From Corynebacterium silvaticum (GTDB lineage: Bacteria > Actinomycetota > Actinomycetes > Mycobacteriales > Mycobacteriaceae), in assembly GCF_004382825.2 (NCBI RefSeq), contig NZ_SDQO02000003.1:124001-188000 (forward strand): a DNA stretch of 64,000 bases. Direction: 5' to 3'. This document shows, piece by piece, positions 39,546 through 49,667 of the stretch; the stretch's first letter is position 1, and each line of letters begins with the position of its first letter. The notes beneath the pieces were generated by a model, which saw nothing but the letters and a program-made list of their open reading frames with translations, was not told where the DNA came from and made no database searches. The position numbers and the translations under genes are program-made.

Positions 39546-40508
39546 ATGTCACGGATTTTCCGTTCTGACGCAGTGGCCCCAGGTGATCGCATCGTGGTGC
39601 GTCGTAAAGCTAACGACATTATTGGTCACGTGCTCAGCATCGACGAGGAAACCCTCGTGGTGCGGCCACAAAAAGTAGGCGGTTTTCCGTCTGAGGTTCC
39701 GGCGTTGTCTATCCCGCGCGCGGACATCATCATCATGAAAAAGCTGAGCCCGCGCACTGTCCGGAATTCGGATATTCGCGCAATCGAGACCGCCACGGCC
39801 AAAGCCTTCCCCGGTATCGAGCACACGTGGTGTGGTCAGTGGCTCATGCGCTCTGGCGACGGCATCACCGAGCGTTCTAACAGCGCGGCCCCGCTAGGGC
39901 ACACCGCCATGTTTACCCCTATCCCACTGGAAGAAATCCATGCGTTTTATAGGCGGCATAATCTGCCCACGCGTGTCCTTATCCCTGAGCGCATCGGCGC
40001 GATGGCGGAAAAGCTCGTGGCGCAGCCCGGGTGGACTTTAGGCCCCGAGATCATCGTGATGACGCGCGACCTGGATAATCTCCCCGCTACCACGTCTGAC
40101 TGGGAGTTTCGCGTCGACGACCAGCCGGATCAGGATTGGTTGTCGCTCTATAATTTCCGTGGCGAACCGCTCCCTGAGCACGCGCTCGATCTGCTCCGTG
40201 GGGAAATCGACGGGACGATGGGTTTTGGCCGGTTGATTACCCCCGAAGGAGAAACCGTCGCTATTACCCGTGGCACCATCACCGATGATTACCTCGGATA
40301 CTCAGCCGTCGAGGTGGCGCAAGCGTATCGACGCCGCGGCCTAGGCACCGAGCTGGGCAAGCATATGCTGCACTGGGGTGCCCGGGAGGGCGCTACACGG
40401 GCCTACCTCCAAGTGATCGCCGCCAATGCTGCTGGCATTGGGCTCTACGAGAAACTCGGTTTTGTTGAGCATCACCGGCATCGATACGCGGAAGCGGCTA
40501 ATCTTTAA
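39546..40508 (+). CDS. GNAT acetyltransferase, probable N-acetylglutamate synthase (Cg3035 type)
   Basis: The 320-aa protein has an N-terminal beta-barrel-like domain of about 65 residues (GDRIVVRRKANDIIGHVLSI). A long linker domain follows, then a C-terminal GNAT fold with the acetyl-CoA motif AQAYRRRGLGTELGKHML near residue 260 and GIGLYEKLGFVEHHRHRY at the end. In C. glutamicum the gene between def and xthA, cg3035, was reported as a new type of N-acetylglutamate synthase for arginine synthesis; the same def/GNAT/xthA order is seen here. Identity with it was not measured. Confidence 0.75.
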   Translation: MSRIFRSDAVAPGDRIVVRRKANDIIGHVLSIDEETLVVRPQKVGGFPSEVPALSIPRADIIIMKKLSPRTVRNSDIRAIETATAKAFPGIEHTWCGQWLMRSGDGITERSNSAAPLGHTAMFTPIPLEEIHAFYRRHNLPTRVLIPERIGAMAEKLVAQPGWTLGPEIIVMTRDLDNLPATTSDWEFRVDDQPDQDWLSLYNFRGEPLPEHALDLLRGEIDGTMGFGRLITPEGETVAITRGTITDDYLGYSAVEVAQAYRRRGLGTELGKHMLHWGAREGATRAYLQVIAANAAGIGLYEKLGFVEHHRHRYAEAANL

Positions 40509-40511
40509 TCC

Positions 40512-41279
40512 ATGCGCATTGTCAACTGGAACGTGAATTCCGCTCGCACCCGAGTAGACCGGATGGTCGATTTTTTGCAGCGCCATAACGTGGATGTCCT
40601 CGCGGTTCAGGAGACCAAATGCAAGGATGACCAGTTCCCCTATGAGCGCTTCCATGACATCGGCTACCAGGTAGCCCACTATGGGCTCAACCAGTGGAAC
40701 GGCGTTGCCATTATTTCTCGAGTGGGTCTTGAGGATGTTCAGACCCACTTCCCAGGTCAGCCGGGCTTTCATAAAGACCCGCAGAAAGACCAGGCGCTGG
40801 AAGCTCGCGCGATCGGCGCCCTCTGCGGAGGCGTTCGCGTGTGGAGTCTCTATGTCCCTAACGGCCGCGAGATTGCGGATCCGCATTATGACTACAAGCT
40901 GCGGTGGCTCTTTGCGTTGCAGATCCACGCGCAGGACGTCACAGAGCCCACGGTGTTTCTGGGCGACTTCAATATTGCGCCCCGTGACCAGGATGTCTGG
41001 GACATGTCCTTCTTTGAGGGCAAAACCCATGTCACTGAACCAGAGCGCCAGGCCTTTGAGTCTTTGACCTCCTCCGGCCTGTACATCGCCTCCCCGTTGG
41101 AAGGCTTTAGTTATTGGGATTATCAGGCGGGCAGATTCCTAAAAAACCAGGGAATGCTTATCGACTTCCAGCTCGCCACACCGGATCTGATCGTAGAGAA
41201 AAGCTTTATCGACGTCGACGAGCGTTCGGGTAAAGGTGCCTCCGATCACGCTCCGGTTATCGTGGATTATTCGATATGA
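40512..41279 (+). CDS. xthA: Exodeoxyribonuclease III
   Basis: This AP endonuclease/3'-exonuclease acts in base excision repair. The 255-aa protein has the fold's conserved start MRIVNWNVNSARTR, LAVQETKC with the metal Glu, SLYVPNGRE, GDFNIAPRDQDV and the terminal GASDHAPVIVDY with catalytic Asp/His. It starts 3 bp after the acetyltransferase stop and its own stop overlaps the cls ATG by four bases. Confidence 0.95.
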   Translation: MRIVNWNVNSARTRVDRMVDFLQRHNVDVLAVQETKCKDDQFPYERFHDIGYQVAHYGLNQWNGVAIISRVGLEDVQTHFPGQPGFHKDPQKDQALEARAIGALCGGVRVWSLYVPNGREIADPHYDYKLRWLFALQIHAQDVTEPTVFLGDFNIAPRDQDVWDMSFFEGKTHVTEPERQAFESLTSSGLYIASPLEGFSYWDYQAGRFLKNQGMLIDFQLATPDLIVEKSFIDVDERSGKGASDHAPVIVDYSI

Positions 41280-42769
41280 GCTGGCAGATCGACCTGAGCA
41301 CGTGGCAGACCGTAGGCCTGATTATTGATTACTCCATCAAGCTCATTGCCATTGGCTTTGTGCCAGAAGGTCGCCGCCCGAGCTCCTCTACCGCATGGCT
41401 CCTCGCCATTTTGTTGATTCCTTTCCTGGGCCTGCCCTTGTTTTTGACCATGGGCAGCCCCTACATCAACAAGAGGCGACACGACCTGCAGCGTAAGGCG
41501 AACAAGGACATTGAGAATGTTCAGGCCAAGGTGCCTGATTACCCCGAGGGTTCAGCAATCGGGGACGAGCTCGTCTCCATGATTAAGATGAACCGGCGAC
41601 TCACATCGCTGCCTGCCACTACGGGCTATAACCTCGGTGTGCATTCCGACTATGAGGCATCCATTCAGACCATGGCTGATGCCGTGGATCAAGCACAAAA
41701 ATATGTTCATGTGCAGATCTACATCATGGCATGGGATAACACCACCGATGTTTTCTTCCAGTCGCTCGCCCGCGCAGTGCAGCGCGGGGTGAAAGTGCGT
41801 CTCCTGTTTGACCAGGTGGGAAGCTGGAAGTACCCAGGGTATTTGAAGCTGGGAAAGCGCCTCTCGGAGATAGGTGTGCAGTGGCGAATCATGTTGCCGC
41901 TGCAGCCTTTCCGCTGGCGTTTCCGCCGCCCGGACCTGCGCAATCACCGCAAGATGCTCATTATCGACGGCGAGCATGGCTTCATCGGCTCACAAAACAT
42001 GATCGAAGCGGGCTACTTAAACAAGAAAAACCACGCCAGCGGACGGCGCTGGGTAGACGTTATGGTCGAGCTCTCGGGCCCAGTCGTCGCGTCTATGAAC
42101 ATGGTTTTTGCAGTGGACTGGTTCCAGGAAGCCGACGATCTCCCGCCCATCGACGACCACATGGTGAACCCAGAAATCCCTGACCAGGATGAAACTGATG
42201 TGAGCCTTCTGCAGCTGGTGCCTTCTGGCCCCGGGTATAGCACCGAGCCCAACTTGCGTCTGTTCAATCAGATCATTCACCACGCCAAGCATCGCCTGGT
42301 CATGTGTAGCCCCTATTTTATTCCCGATGAGTCCATGCTTGAAGCGGTGACGTCGGCATGCTATCGCGGGGTCACGGTTGAGTTGCTGGTCAGCGAGCAA
42401 GCCGACCAGTTTATGGTCGACCATGCGCAATCCAGCTACTATCAAGCGCTCTTGGAAGCCGGGGTTCACATCTACCGCTACCGCAAGCCGGCAGTGCTGC
42501 ATTCCAAGTTCTTGATTGCTGATCCCCAGCTCGATGACACCCTCTCGGTGGGAGTCATCGGCTCTTCCAACATGGATATGCGCAGCTTTGGCTTAAATTA
42601 CGAGGTCTCTTTGATGATGGCCCGTGGAAACATGATTCGCCAGCTAGATCAGCTGGCGAATGACTATAAGAAAAATTCCGTAGAACTCACGCTTGAGGAA
42701 TGGAACAAGCGCGGATTAATCCGCAGATATGTGGATAACATCATGCGTTTAACCTCGGCGCTGCAATAA
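41276..42769 (+). CDS. cls: Cardiolipin synthase
   Basis: This is a phospholipase-D superfamily enzyme that joins two phosphatidylglycerol molecules. The 497-aa protein has an N-terminal pair of membrane helices (about 10-25 and 40-58) and two HKD motifs: NHRKMLIIDGEHGFIGSQN near residue 223 and LHSKFLIAD with GSSNMDMRS near residue 415. ATGA coupling joins it to xthA. It ends 7 bp before the convergent ABC permease gene, with no hairpin between. Confidence 0.93.
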   Translation: MSWQIDLSTWQTVGLIIDYSIKLIAIGFVPEGRRPSSSTAWLLAILLIPFLGLPLFLTMGSPYINKRRHDLQRKANKDIENVQAKVPDYPEGSAIGDELVSMIKMNRRLTSLPATTGYNLGVHSDYEASIQTMADAVDQAQKYVHVQIYIMAWDNTTDVFFQSLARAVQRGVKVRLLFDQVGSWKYPGYLKLGKRLSEIGVQWRIMLPLQPFRWRFRRPDLRNHRKMLIIDGEHGFIGSQNMIEAGYLNKKNHASGRRWVDVMVELSGPVVASMNMVFAVDWFQEADDLPPIDDHMVNPEIPDQDETDVSLLQLVPSGPGYSTEPNLRLFNQIIHHAKHRLVMCSPYFIPDESMLEAVTSACYRGVTVELLVSEQADQFMVDHAQSSYYQALLEAGVHIYRYRKPAVLHSKFLIADPQLDDTLSVGVIGSSNMDMRSFGLNYEVSLMMARGNMIRQLDQLANDYKKNSVELTLEEWNKRGLIRRYVDNIMRLTSALQ

Positions 42770-42776
42770 GTGCGGG

Positions 42777-43538
42777 TTAGGCATCACGCTTGTTGAGCAC
42801 GATGATGCCCACCACCAGAAGCGCACAGGCCCACGCGGCAAAGTATGCGCCGCTTCCCTCATAACCCCACGGGACATCTTTGATCGCTGCTTTTCCTAGG
42901 AACGCGTTCATGTTATTCATCGGGCCATACTTAACGATCCACGTTCCGACCTTGGGGAGGAAGCCAAGCAGGGTCTCCAGCGCGAGCACCCAGATCAGCA
43001 TCAACGTGGTGGCACCCGCAGTCTGCCTGAGCAGATACGCCACGCCATGGGAGAAGGTGACCAAGAGGGCCGAGATCAGGGGAAAGACCCACATGATGCG
43101 TAGAGCGTTCTCGTTGTTCCACACGTTAAGGGTCTTGCTAGCCTCAGAGCCCGCAACAAATTTAGCCGTGTAGAAGCACAGCACAACCACGATAAAGGTC
43201 AGAGCTGCGGCGATAACGGCATAGAGCAGCCATTTGCTCACCGCGACTAGTGTGCGGTTCGGAGTGGCAAGGAAAGTCACCGACTGATAATTGTGTCGGT
43301 ATTCCGCGGTGACCACCATGATCGCTTGAATTGTCACGATGAGGAAGCCCAGTGCCTGTATCGCAAGCACGGTGCTCGCGGGGCTAAGGATAGGAATAGC
43401 CAGCGGACCTGGCGCTACCTCACGGGAGTTAAGGGCCGCAAAGCCAATGCCAAAGAAAGCAAAGAGGGCCGTGGTCCACCAAAACGCCTTGGTGGTGCGC
43501 AGTTTGGTCCACTCAGCGCGGATTGAGTTGAGGAACAT
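42777..43538 (-). CDS. ABC-2 type transporter permease
   Basis: This 253-aa membrane protein has six predicted helices and the ABC-2 layout: a cytoplasmic FLNSIRAEWTKLRTTKAFWW start, a long first helix pair, and a central EYRHNYQSVTFLATPNRT loop. It starts directly before the stop of the ATPase gene and should form a complex with that product. Such pairs often give bacteriocin or peptide-antibiotic resistance, but the cargo is unknown. Confidence 0.85.
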   Translation of the reverse strand: MFLNSIRAEWTKLRTTKAFWWTTALFAFFGIGFAALNSREVAPGPLAIPILSPASTVLAIQALGFLIVTIQAIMVVTAEYRHNYQSVTFLATPNRTLVAVSKWLLYAVIAAALTFIVVVLCFYTAKFVAGSEASKTLNVWNNENALRIMWVFPLISALLVTFSHGVAYLLRQTAGATTLMLIWVLALETLLGFLPKVGTWIVKYGPMNNMNAFLGKAAIKDVPWGYEGSGAYFAAWACALLVVGIIVLNKRDA

Positions 43539-44468
43539 TTAGTGATTCTCCTTTATCTGCGCGTGATACTGAACGGCGTCGTTGGTCATTTCCATAAAAG
43601 CGTCTTCCAGCGATGCTCGTTTGAGGGAAAGCTGCGACAATGGAACGCCACCAGAGTGGGCCATGGCGCCGATCTCATCGGTGCTGCGTCCAGCGATGCT
43701 GAGGTAGTCACGGTCTTCTTCATCGGTACCCCACTCAGGGACAATGTCGTATTCTCCAAGCAGCTCGGCCAGCTCCTTGAGATACGGCGACCTCACTATC
43801 ACGCTGGACGCGGAGTTATCACGAATGAACTCATACGTGGATGTGTCCGCCACGAGCTTTCCCTTGCCAATGACCACAAGGTGATCGGCGGTCTGGGACA
43901 TCTCGGACAGCAGGTGCGAGCTCACCAAGATGGTGCGGCCTTGGTTAGCCAGCGAGCGCAAAAACTCGCGGACCCACCGGATACCCTCGGGGTCGAGGCC
44001 GTTGACCGGCTCATCGAGAATAAGAATCTCGGGATCTCCCAGCAAAGCGCCGGCAAGTCCCAGGCGTTGGCTCATGCCTAATGAGAAGCTTCCAGCTTTT
44101 TTGGATGCGACGTTGCTAAGGCCAACGAGCCCCAGGACTTCGTCGACACGCTTAGTAGAGAGGCCGTTGGACTGGGCCACCCACTTGAGGTGGTTTGCGG
44201 CAGACCTGTTGGGGTGGATGGCCTTGGCGTCGAGAAGCGCGCCGACCTTGGTCAACGGCTTTTTTAGCTTGGAATAAGCGATGCCGTCGATGGTCGCAGT
44301 CCCCGAGGTAGGGGAATCGAGGCCGAGGATCATACGCATCGTCGTGGATTTGCCAGCGCCATTGGGGCCGAGGAATCCAGTAACGATGCCGGGTTTAACG
44401 GTGAAGGTCAGATCATCGACCGCCCGCACCTGCCCGTATTGCTTGGTTAAGCCGCGCACTTCAATCAT
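43539..44468 (-). CDS. ABC transporter ATP-binding protein
   Basis: The ATPase (309 aa) has Walker A GPNGAGKST near residue 35, signature SLGMSQRLGLAGALLGDP, Walker B ILILDEPVNGLDPEG and the switch His in LVSSHLLSEM. The C-terminal about 90 residues form the extension typical of the drug/bacitracin-export (DrrA/BcrA-like) group. The permease gene follows without a gap, so both are one operon. Confidence 0.92.
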   Translation of the reverse strand: MIEVRGLTKQYGQVRAVDDLTFTVKPGIVTGFLGPNGAGKSTTMRMILGLDSPTSGTATIDGIAYSKLKKPLTKVGALLDAKAIHPNRSAANHLKWVAQSNGLSTKRVDEVLGLVGLSNVASKKAGSFSLGMSQRLGLAGALLGDPEILILDEPVNGLDPEGIRWVREFLRSLANQGRTILVSSHLLSEMSQTADHLVVIGKGKLVADTSTYEFIRDNSASSVIVRSPYLKELAELLGEYDIVPEWGTDEEDRDYLSIAGRSTDEIGAMAHSGGVPLSQLSLKRASLEDAFMEMTNDAVQYHAQIKENH

Positions 44469-44481
44469 GCGCTCTAGTCTG

Positions 44482-44961
44482 TCACATTTCTCTTAGCATC
44501 TTCTCAACGCGAGGTTTAAGGCTTGTCCACGTAGCTGCAAAAGCAGGCAATAAATCGAGCTTATCCACCTCAGATATAGGCACCCAGCGCAGCTCTTCCG
44601 ACTCCGCATTAGCCACCGTATCCAGCTCCTCTTGTGCCAAGGCCAGCACCGTAGTGTATGTCCAACCTGAATGATATGGCCCGGCAGTCACCATCGACTG
44701 GACAAAAACATAGTGGTCAAAAGAGATTCCGGTCTCTTCATATGCCTCGCGCGCGGCGGCTTCCTCCGCGGTTTCAATGAGGTCGCGCGCCCCGCCGGGT
44801 AGCGCCCAGGTGCCACCTTGGTTAGTCCACGTCGCCCTGTGTTGCATCAATACTGATTCAGTGCGTGCAGCAGTAAGAAGGAGGCCTGCGGCGCCGTATT
44901 TTCCCCACAGCTGCGTACCATTGGGCCCCTCGACCCAACCGTCTCCGGATGTTGTAGGCAT
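44482..44961 (-). CDS. NUDIX hydrolase
   Basis: The 159-aa protein carries the Nudix box GGARDLIETAEEAAAREAYEETG (split here as GGARDLIETAEEA and AAREAYEETGI) near residue 56. The upstream WTNQGGTWALPGG supports a pyrophosphohydrolase of the MutT-like group. I use the ATG at 44961, with GTGGAG six bases before it; longer in-frame starts would run into the divergent glnX. The substrate is unknown. Confidence 0.87.
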   Translation of the reverse strand: MPTTSGDGWVEGPNGTQLWGKYGAAGLLLTAARTESVLMQHRATWTNQGGTWALPGGARDLIETAEEAAAREAYEETGISFDHYVFVQSMVTAGPYHSGWTYTTVLALAQEELDTVANAESEELRWVPISEVDKLDLLPAFAATWTSLKPRVEKMLREM

Positions 44962-44982
44962 GTGCTCCACTCTAGCCGCCGG

Positions 44983-44988
44983 TATAAT
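44983..44988 (+). promoter_or_regulatory. TATAAT -10 of the glnX-glnH-pknG operon
   Basis: A consensus TATAAT lies 55-67 bp before the candidate glnX starts, inside the intergenic gap to the divergent NUDIX gene. Confidence 0.5.
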
Positions 44989-45037
44989 TCTAGGGTAGAT
45001 TACAACTTCTGCAACATCTGTATCGTCAGTAACGGAG

Positions 45038-46465
45038 ATGAGGTTTACCGTGGGGGACATCGCGCATACCTCACTGTCACCCGACGTTGAAGATTCTTGG
45101 CTCGACCGAATCAGCGAACGCCGCGAACGACAGCGCTCCCGTTTCCACGCCTTCTGGCACGAATCCATCACGTACCCCATCCTGTGGACCAAGAAACTAC
45201 TGCAATTCCTCTCCACCACACCCGGGCGTATGACCACACTAGTGATCGTCCTGAGCGTCACTCTCCTATCCGCCGGCGTCTCCATGTCTCAGACGGCCGC
45301 CGACAGGCGCGCCGACCTCAAAACGCTGATAGACAACACGGAACCCGTCTCTTACCTCGCGCAGAATCTTTATTCTTCACTGTCCCTGGCCAACACCACG
45401 GCGTCGGTAAGCTTTGTGCGCGCTGGGGTGGATACCAGCGAAAACCGGCAGCGATACGAGCAAGCAATCCAAAATGCATCGCGCGCCGCCGCACAGACAG
45501 CCGGGGGCCTCAGCGATAATTCCGGCCGGCACCTAGAACTGCTCACCCATATCTCTCAGCAGATTCCCGTCTACACCGGCCTCGTGGAAACCGCGTGGGC
45601 CAACAATAGGCAGGGCAACCCCGTGGGCGTGGCTTATATGTCTCAGGCCTCCACGCTGATGCGCGAGGAGATCCTGCCTGCCGCCGCCGAGCTCTACACA
45701 CTGACCAGCAATAACGTGAGCAACGAGCAGCAGCAGCTTGCCCGCCCCCTCTGGGTTCCGCTCGGGGGTCTCTTTGTCGCTCTTGTTATGTTGCTGCTCG
45801 GACAGCTGTGGCTCGCGCACGTCACTCGCCGCCGACTCAACGGGTGGTTTGTGCTGGCTACTCTCCTAATGGTGATCGCCACTTCCTGGGTATCCACCGC
45901 CAATTTCCTCACGTGGAGCGCCAGCTCGACTGCATACCAAACAGCATCAGCTCCACTACAGTCGCTCACAGACGCCCGCATCCGCGCCCAACAGGCCCGC
46001 ACCAGCGAAACGCTTGCCTTGGTGTGGCGCCAGTCCCTGGAAAACTCCAACACCAACTTCAGCGCCACCATGACCACCGTAGACAAGGCACTAGAGAACT
46101 ACGAAAACTCTAAGCTGGTGGAGAATTCCAACAACCGCGACCACCTGAACCAAGCCGTCAAGGCGGCAAAGGCCTGGCGCACTTCCCACGAGAAACTCGC
46201 CAAGGCGCTCAACTCCGGCGATTACGAGGAAGCCCTGGCCCTAACCCTTTACAACGACGCTTCCGCTGCAACGCCTTCCGCCTTCAACGGTTTGGATTCT
46301 TCCCTAGCCAAGCTTATCGACGACGCCCGCCAAACCGCACGCGGCTATATCGCTCGCGGGGCTAACGCATCCGATTTGGTGAGCATCATGGTTCTCGCGC
46401 TCACTCTTGTCTCTGTGCTCTCCCTCTGGCTCGGCATCCGCCCTCGGCTCCAGGAGTACCTCTGA
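45038..46465 (+). CDS. glnX: GlnX, membrane signal protein of the PknG pathway
   Basis: This 475-aa integral membrane protein has four helices (about 63-82, 239-262, 272-292 and 446-466) and two large extracytoplasmic helical domains rich in Ser/Thr/Asn. In C. glutamicum GlnX links the periplasmic sensor GlnH to the kinase PknG; the same three-gene order follows here. The ATG at 45038 has no spacing to GGAG. The in-frame GTG at 45050, with GATGAGG six bases upstream, is an equally good start. The glnH ATG overlaps its stop. Confidence 0.87.
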   Translation: MRFTVGDIAHTSLSPDVEDSWLDRISERRERQRSRFHAFWHESITYPILWTKKLLQFLSTTPGRMTTLVIVLSVTLLSAGVSMSQTAADRRADLKTLIDNTEPVSYLAQNLYSSLSLANTTASVSFVRAGVDTSENRQRYEQAIQNASRAAAQTAGGLSDNSGRHLELLTHISQQIPVYTGLVETAWANNRQGNPVGVAYMSQASTLMREEILPAAAELYTLTSNNVSNEQQQLARPLWVPLGGLFVALVMLLLGQLWLAHVTRRRLNGWFVLATLLMVIATSWVSTANFLTWSASSTAYQTASAPLQSLTDARIRAQQARTSETLALVWRQSLENSNTNFSATMTTVDKALENYENSKLVENSNNRDHLNQAVKAAKAWRTSHEKLAKALNSGDYEEALALTLYNDASAATPSAFNGLDSSLAKLIDDARQTARGYIARGANASDLVSIMVLALTLVSVLSLWLGIRPRLQEYL

Positions 46466-47424
46466 TGTCGCGCCGCTCTCTTCTTGCTTTCCTGTCCACG
46501 CTTGTGTTCTTCACCGCGGCCTGCTCAGAACCCGAGACCCCGGTGATTACTTCGCCCAGCCGCACCCAGTCCTCGGTTGCAAAGCCTCACGCCGATTCCG
46601 CATTACCCGATGTAGATACCACTAACTTGTTGGGTTCACTGCGTCCCAACAACGACCCCGAGGGCGTCCGAAGAATCCGCGAACGCGGCCGTCTGGTCGT
46701 GGGCATCGACCAATCGCAAAACCTCCTGAGCTTCCGCAACACCGCCACCGGCGAGTTGCAGGGCTTTGAGGTTGACCTGGCTAAGGAAATATCCCGCGAT
46801 ATTTTTGGCGACCCCACCAAGATCGACTTCCGCTACGTCGACGCAGGCACATGGATCAAGGCGTTAGAAAATAACGACGTTGACCTAGTCATCCGATCAA
46901 TCTCAATCACCCGAGGCCGTCAACATCAGGTCTTCTTTTCCACCCCCTATTTCTCTGGCAAGACAAAGCTCCTCACCCAAAAGAACTCCGGCATTAGCTC
47001 CGTGGACGATCTCCCCGGAAAAACTGTGTGCGCCACCGCGGAATCCACCGGCGCTCAAAGAACCAGGTACGTAGCCCCCCGCGCCAAGCTGCTTGTGGTG
47101 AGTAGCTCGGCGGACTGCTTGCTTGCGTTGCAGCAGGGGCATACCGACGCCGTGATCTCGGACGATACGATTCTCTCAGGCATGCTCGCACAGGATCCTT
47201 TCACGGAAATAGTGGGTAATGCGTTGGCGGAGGAACACTATGGCATCGCTTTTGCCAAGCCCGGTCCAAGACACGATTCTGAAGGGATTATCCGTCAGGT
47301 TAACGCCACCATCGAACGCATCTTTAGGGACGGAACCTGGCAAAGGTCTTATGCCAAGTGGTTCGGCGCGTATCTTCCACCTCAGAATCCCCCTGCGCTG
47401 AACTATCGTGAGGAGAAACCATGA
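46465..47424 (+). CDS. glnH: GlnH, glutamate/glutamine-sensing lipoprotein
   Basis: This is a solute-binding lipoprotein of the amino-acid type (319 aa). The signal LLAFLSTLVFFTAAC has the lipobox TAAC, so Cys20 would be lipidated. The periplasmic domain has RGRLVVGIDQSQ, GFEVDLAKEISRDIFGD and RSISITRGRQ, all typical of family 3 binding proteins. Without an ABC permease nearby, a sensing role with GlnX and PknG is likely, as shown in C. glutamicum and mycobacteria. Its stop overlaps the pknG start. Confidence 0.9.
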   Translation: MSRRSLLAFLSTLVFFTAACSEPETPVITSPSRTQSSVAKPHADSALPDVDTTNLLGSLRPNNDPEGVRRIRERGRLVVGIDQSQNLLSFRNTATGELQGFEVDLAKEISRDIFGDPTKIDFRYVDAGTWIKALENNDVDLVIRSISITRGRQHQVFFSTPYFSGKTKLLTQKNSGISSVDDLPGKTVCATAESTGAQRTRYVAPRAKLLVVSSSADCLLALQQGHTDAVISDDTILSGMLAQDPFTEIVGNALAEEHYGIAFAKPGPRHDSEGIIRQVNATIERIFRDGTWQRSYAKWFGAYLPPQNPPALNYREEKP

Positions 47425-49667
47425 ATGACCCGCTGAGTCGTGGCACCGAGGCCGTCCCCTTTGATCCCTTCGCGGACGATGATGAGGACGAGGACCTAGC
47501 CGGGCTTCTCAACGATCTCACCACTATCCAGCAGGACACCGATGCTGGCACGCGTTGCCGAGAAAAAGCGATTTCCACATTCCGCTCCCGGCGCGGCACC
47601 AACCGCGATGACCGCACCGTGGCCAACGGCATGGTCGCTTTGCCGTTCATCCGCGTCTCCGCTGTGGAAGACGTGCTCAAAGACGATGAGTACATTGCAC
47701 AGAAGGGGCTGGAAAAGCCGATTCTGCATCGCGGCGATATCCTAGCTAATCAGTATGAGGTCCAGGGGGTAATCGCTCATGGCGGTATGGGCTGGATCTA
47801 CCTGGCTAGTGACCGCAATGTTTCTGAGCGCGTCGTCGTGCTCAAGGACATGCGGGACAAGGCTAATCCGCATGATTACGGCGCTGCGGTGGCGGAACGC
47901 GAATTCCTCGCAGACATTACGCATCCGGGGATCGTGAAATCTTATAACTTTATTGACGATCCTCGCGTTGAGGGCGGCTTTATTGTCATGGAGTACGTCC
48001 CGGGGCCGTCGTTAGCGGATCGACGTAAAGAGCAGCCCGGGGGGTTGTTCTCCATAGATATTGCTATCGCCTACATCCTGGAGATTCTTCCCGCGCTCGA
48101 TTATCTGCACTCACGCGGCGTGGTCTATAACGATCTCAAACCCGATAACATCATTGTCGCCGAGGACCAGGTCAAACTGATTGATCTGGGTGCGGTGTCC
48201 GGCATCGGGGCCTTTGGATATATCTATGGCACAAAAGGCTTCCAGGCCCCCGAGGTGGCCACCGACGGCCCCTCGATTGCAAGCGACATTTACACAATTG
48301 GCCGGACCCTTGCCGCCTTGACGGTGGATCTCCCCTCCGCCGATGGGGTTTATCTGCCTGGTATCCCCTCCCCCGACGAGGAAAACCTCTTTGCACAGAA
48401 CCTCTCTTTTTATCGTCTGCTGCGCCGTTGTATCAGTAGCGATCCTGCTAAGCGCTTTGCCTCTATACGCGAGCTAGAGACCCAGCTTTTTGGAATTCTG
48501 CGCGAGTATCTTGCGCTCACCGAGGGCCGGCAATTCCCTGCCCAGCATTCGCTCTACTCTCCTCAGCGTTCCACCTTTGGCACCAAGCACATGGTGTTTC
48601 GCACAGATCAGCTTATCGACGGCATCGAGCGCAACGTGCGCATCACGTCCGAGGAAGTCAACGCTGCGCTGCCCGTCCCGCTTTTAGACCGCACCGATCC
48701 CGGAGCAATTCTGATTTCCGGGGCGTCCTATGCCGAGCCTTCACAAACGCTGCAGACGCTACGCGACGCAATGGCTCAAGAAGAATTCGCCGATTCCAAG
48801 GAGATTCCCCTCGGTGTGGTGCGTACCCTCCTTGACCTGGGATTTACCGATGAGGCTCGCTCGTGGTTGGATACCCTGGATGCCAAGCTAGGCGACGATT
48901 GGCGCCACCAGTGGTATTCCGGGGTGACCTCACTGTTCCTGGACGATTACGTGACTGCTCAGCGTCATTTCAACGAGGTCTACAGCATTCTTCCTGGTGA
49001 GGCTGCCCCCAAACTGGCGCGTGCTGCTGTTTGTGAGATGTTGCTCCAGGACATGGGGATGGACTCGTCACAGCTCTTGTCTCCGGCCACCGCTGTCTCG
49101 GCTGCCGAGCTCAAGGGCAACACCATTGGTATGTGGAGTGAACTGACTAAGGACCCTGAAACTCTACGTTTCAAGGCCCTGTATCTCTATGCTTTGGTGT
49201 GGCAGACAAATCCCACCACAGTGTCCTCGGCATTTGGGTTAGCTCGGCAATTGGTGGCCGAGAATCAGGTCGATCTAGCAGTCTCCACGTTGGATCAAGT
49301 CCCGCAGAACTCTACGCACAGGCGCATGGCTGAACTTACCGCCATTTTGCATCTGATCAACGGTGACCTTAGCGAGTCGCGTATCAGGCGTGCCGCGCGC
49401 AGGCTCGAAGGAATTCCTACTAATGAGCCGCGCTTCTTGCAGATCAAGATCGCGATCATGAACGCTGCTTTAACGTGGCTGCGCGAAGCACATCTAGAGG
49501 CTGCCGCATCGGACAACGATCTCTTTGACTATCACTTCACGCAAGAGGGGCTGCGCACCGGCCTTTATGATTCTCTCCGGCTTTTAGCGCGCAGCGCCCC
49601 CAACGCCCACCACCGATATACGCTGGTGGATATGGCCAATCAGGTCCGGCCGATGACCTGGTTTTAG
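47421..49667 (+). CDS. pknG: Serine/threonine protein kinase PknG
   Basis: PknG phosphorylates the FHA protein OdhI and so relieves inhibition of 2-oxoglutarate dehydrogenase. The 748-aa cytosolic protein has a kinase domain at about 110-360: [20 protein letters not shown] with the ATP Lys, [11 protein letters not shown] as catalytic loop and LIDLGAV in the DFG place. A TPR-like C-terminal half follows. I see no CxxCG pairs, so the rubredoxin module of the mycobacterial enzyme is missing. The last four bases overlap the convergent ackA gene. Confidence 0.95.
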   Translation: MNDPLSRGTEAVPFDPFADDDEDEDLAGLLNDLTTIQQDTDAGTRCREKAISTFRSRRGTNRDDRTVANGMVALPFIRVSAVEDVLKDDEYIAQKGLEKPILHRGDILANQYEVQGVIAHGGMGWIYLASDRNVSERVVVLKDMRDKANPHDYGAAVAEREFLADITHPGIVKSYNFIDDPRVEGGFIVMEYVPGPSLADRRKEQPGGLFSIDIAIAYILEILPALDYLHSRGVVYNDLKPDNIIVAEDQVKLIDLGAVSGIGAFGYIYGTKGFQAPEVATDGPSIASDIYTIGRTLAALTVDLPSADGVYLPGIPSPDEENLFAQNLSFYRLLRRCISSDPAKRFASIRELETQLFGILREYLALTEGRQFPAQHSLYSPQRSTFGTKHMVFRTDQLIDGIERNVRITSEEVNAALPVPLLDRTDPGAILISGASYAEPSQTLQTLRDAMAQEEFADSKEIPLGVVRTLLDLGFTDEARSWLDTLDAKLGDDWRHQWYSGVTSLFLDDYVTAQRHFNEVYSILPGEAAPKLARAAVCEMLLQDMGMDSSQLLSPATAVSAAELKGNTIGMWSELTKDPETLRFKALYLYALVWQTNPTTVSSAFGLARQLVAENQVDLAVSTLDQVPQNSTHRRMAELTAILHLINGDLSESRIRRAARRLEGIPTNEPRFLQIKIAIMNAALTWLREAHLEAAASDNDLFDYHFTQEGLRTGLYDSLRLLARSAPNAHHRYTLVDMANQVRPMTWF

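Noticed and set aside
47421..47700. Rubredoxin module in PknG
   Set aside because: No CxxCG pairs occur in the N-terminal 110 residues; only the kinase and TPR-like parts are supported.
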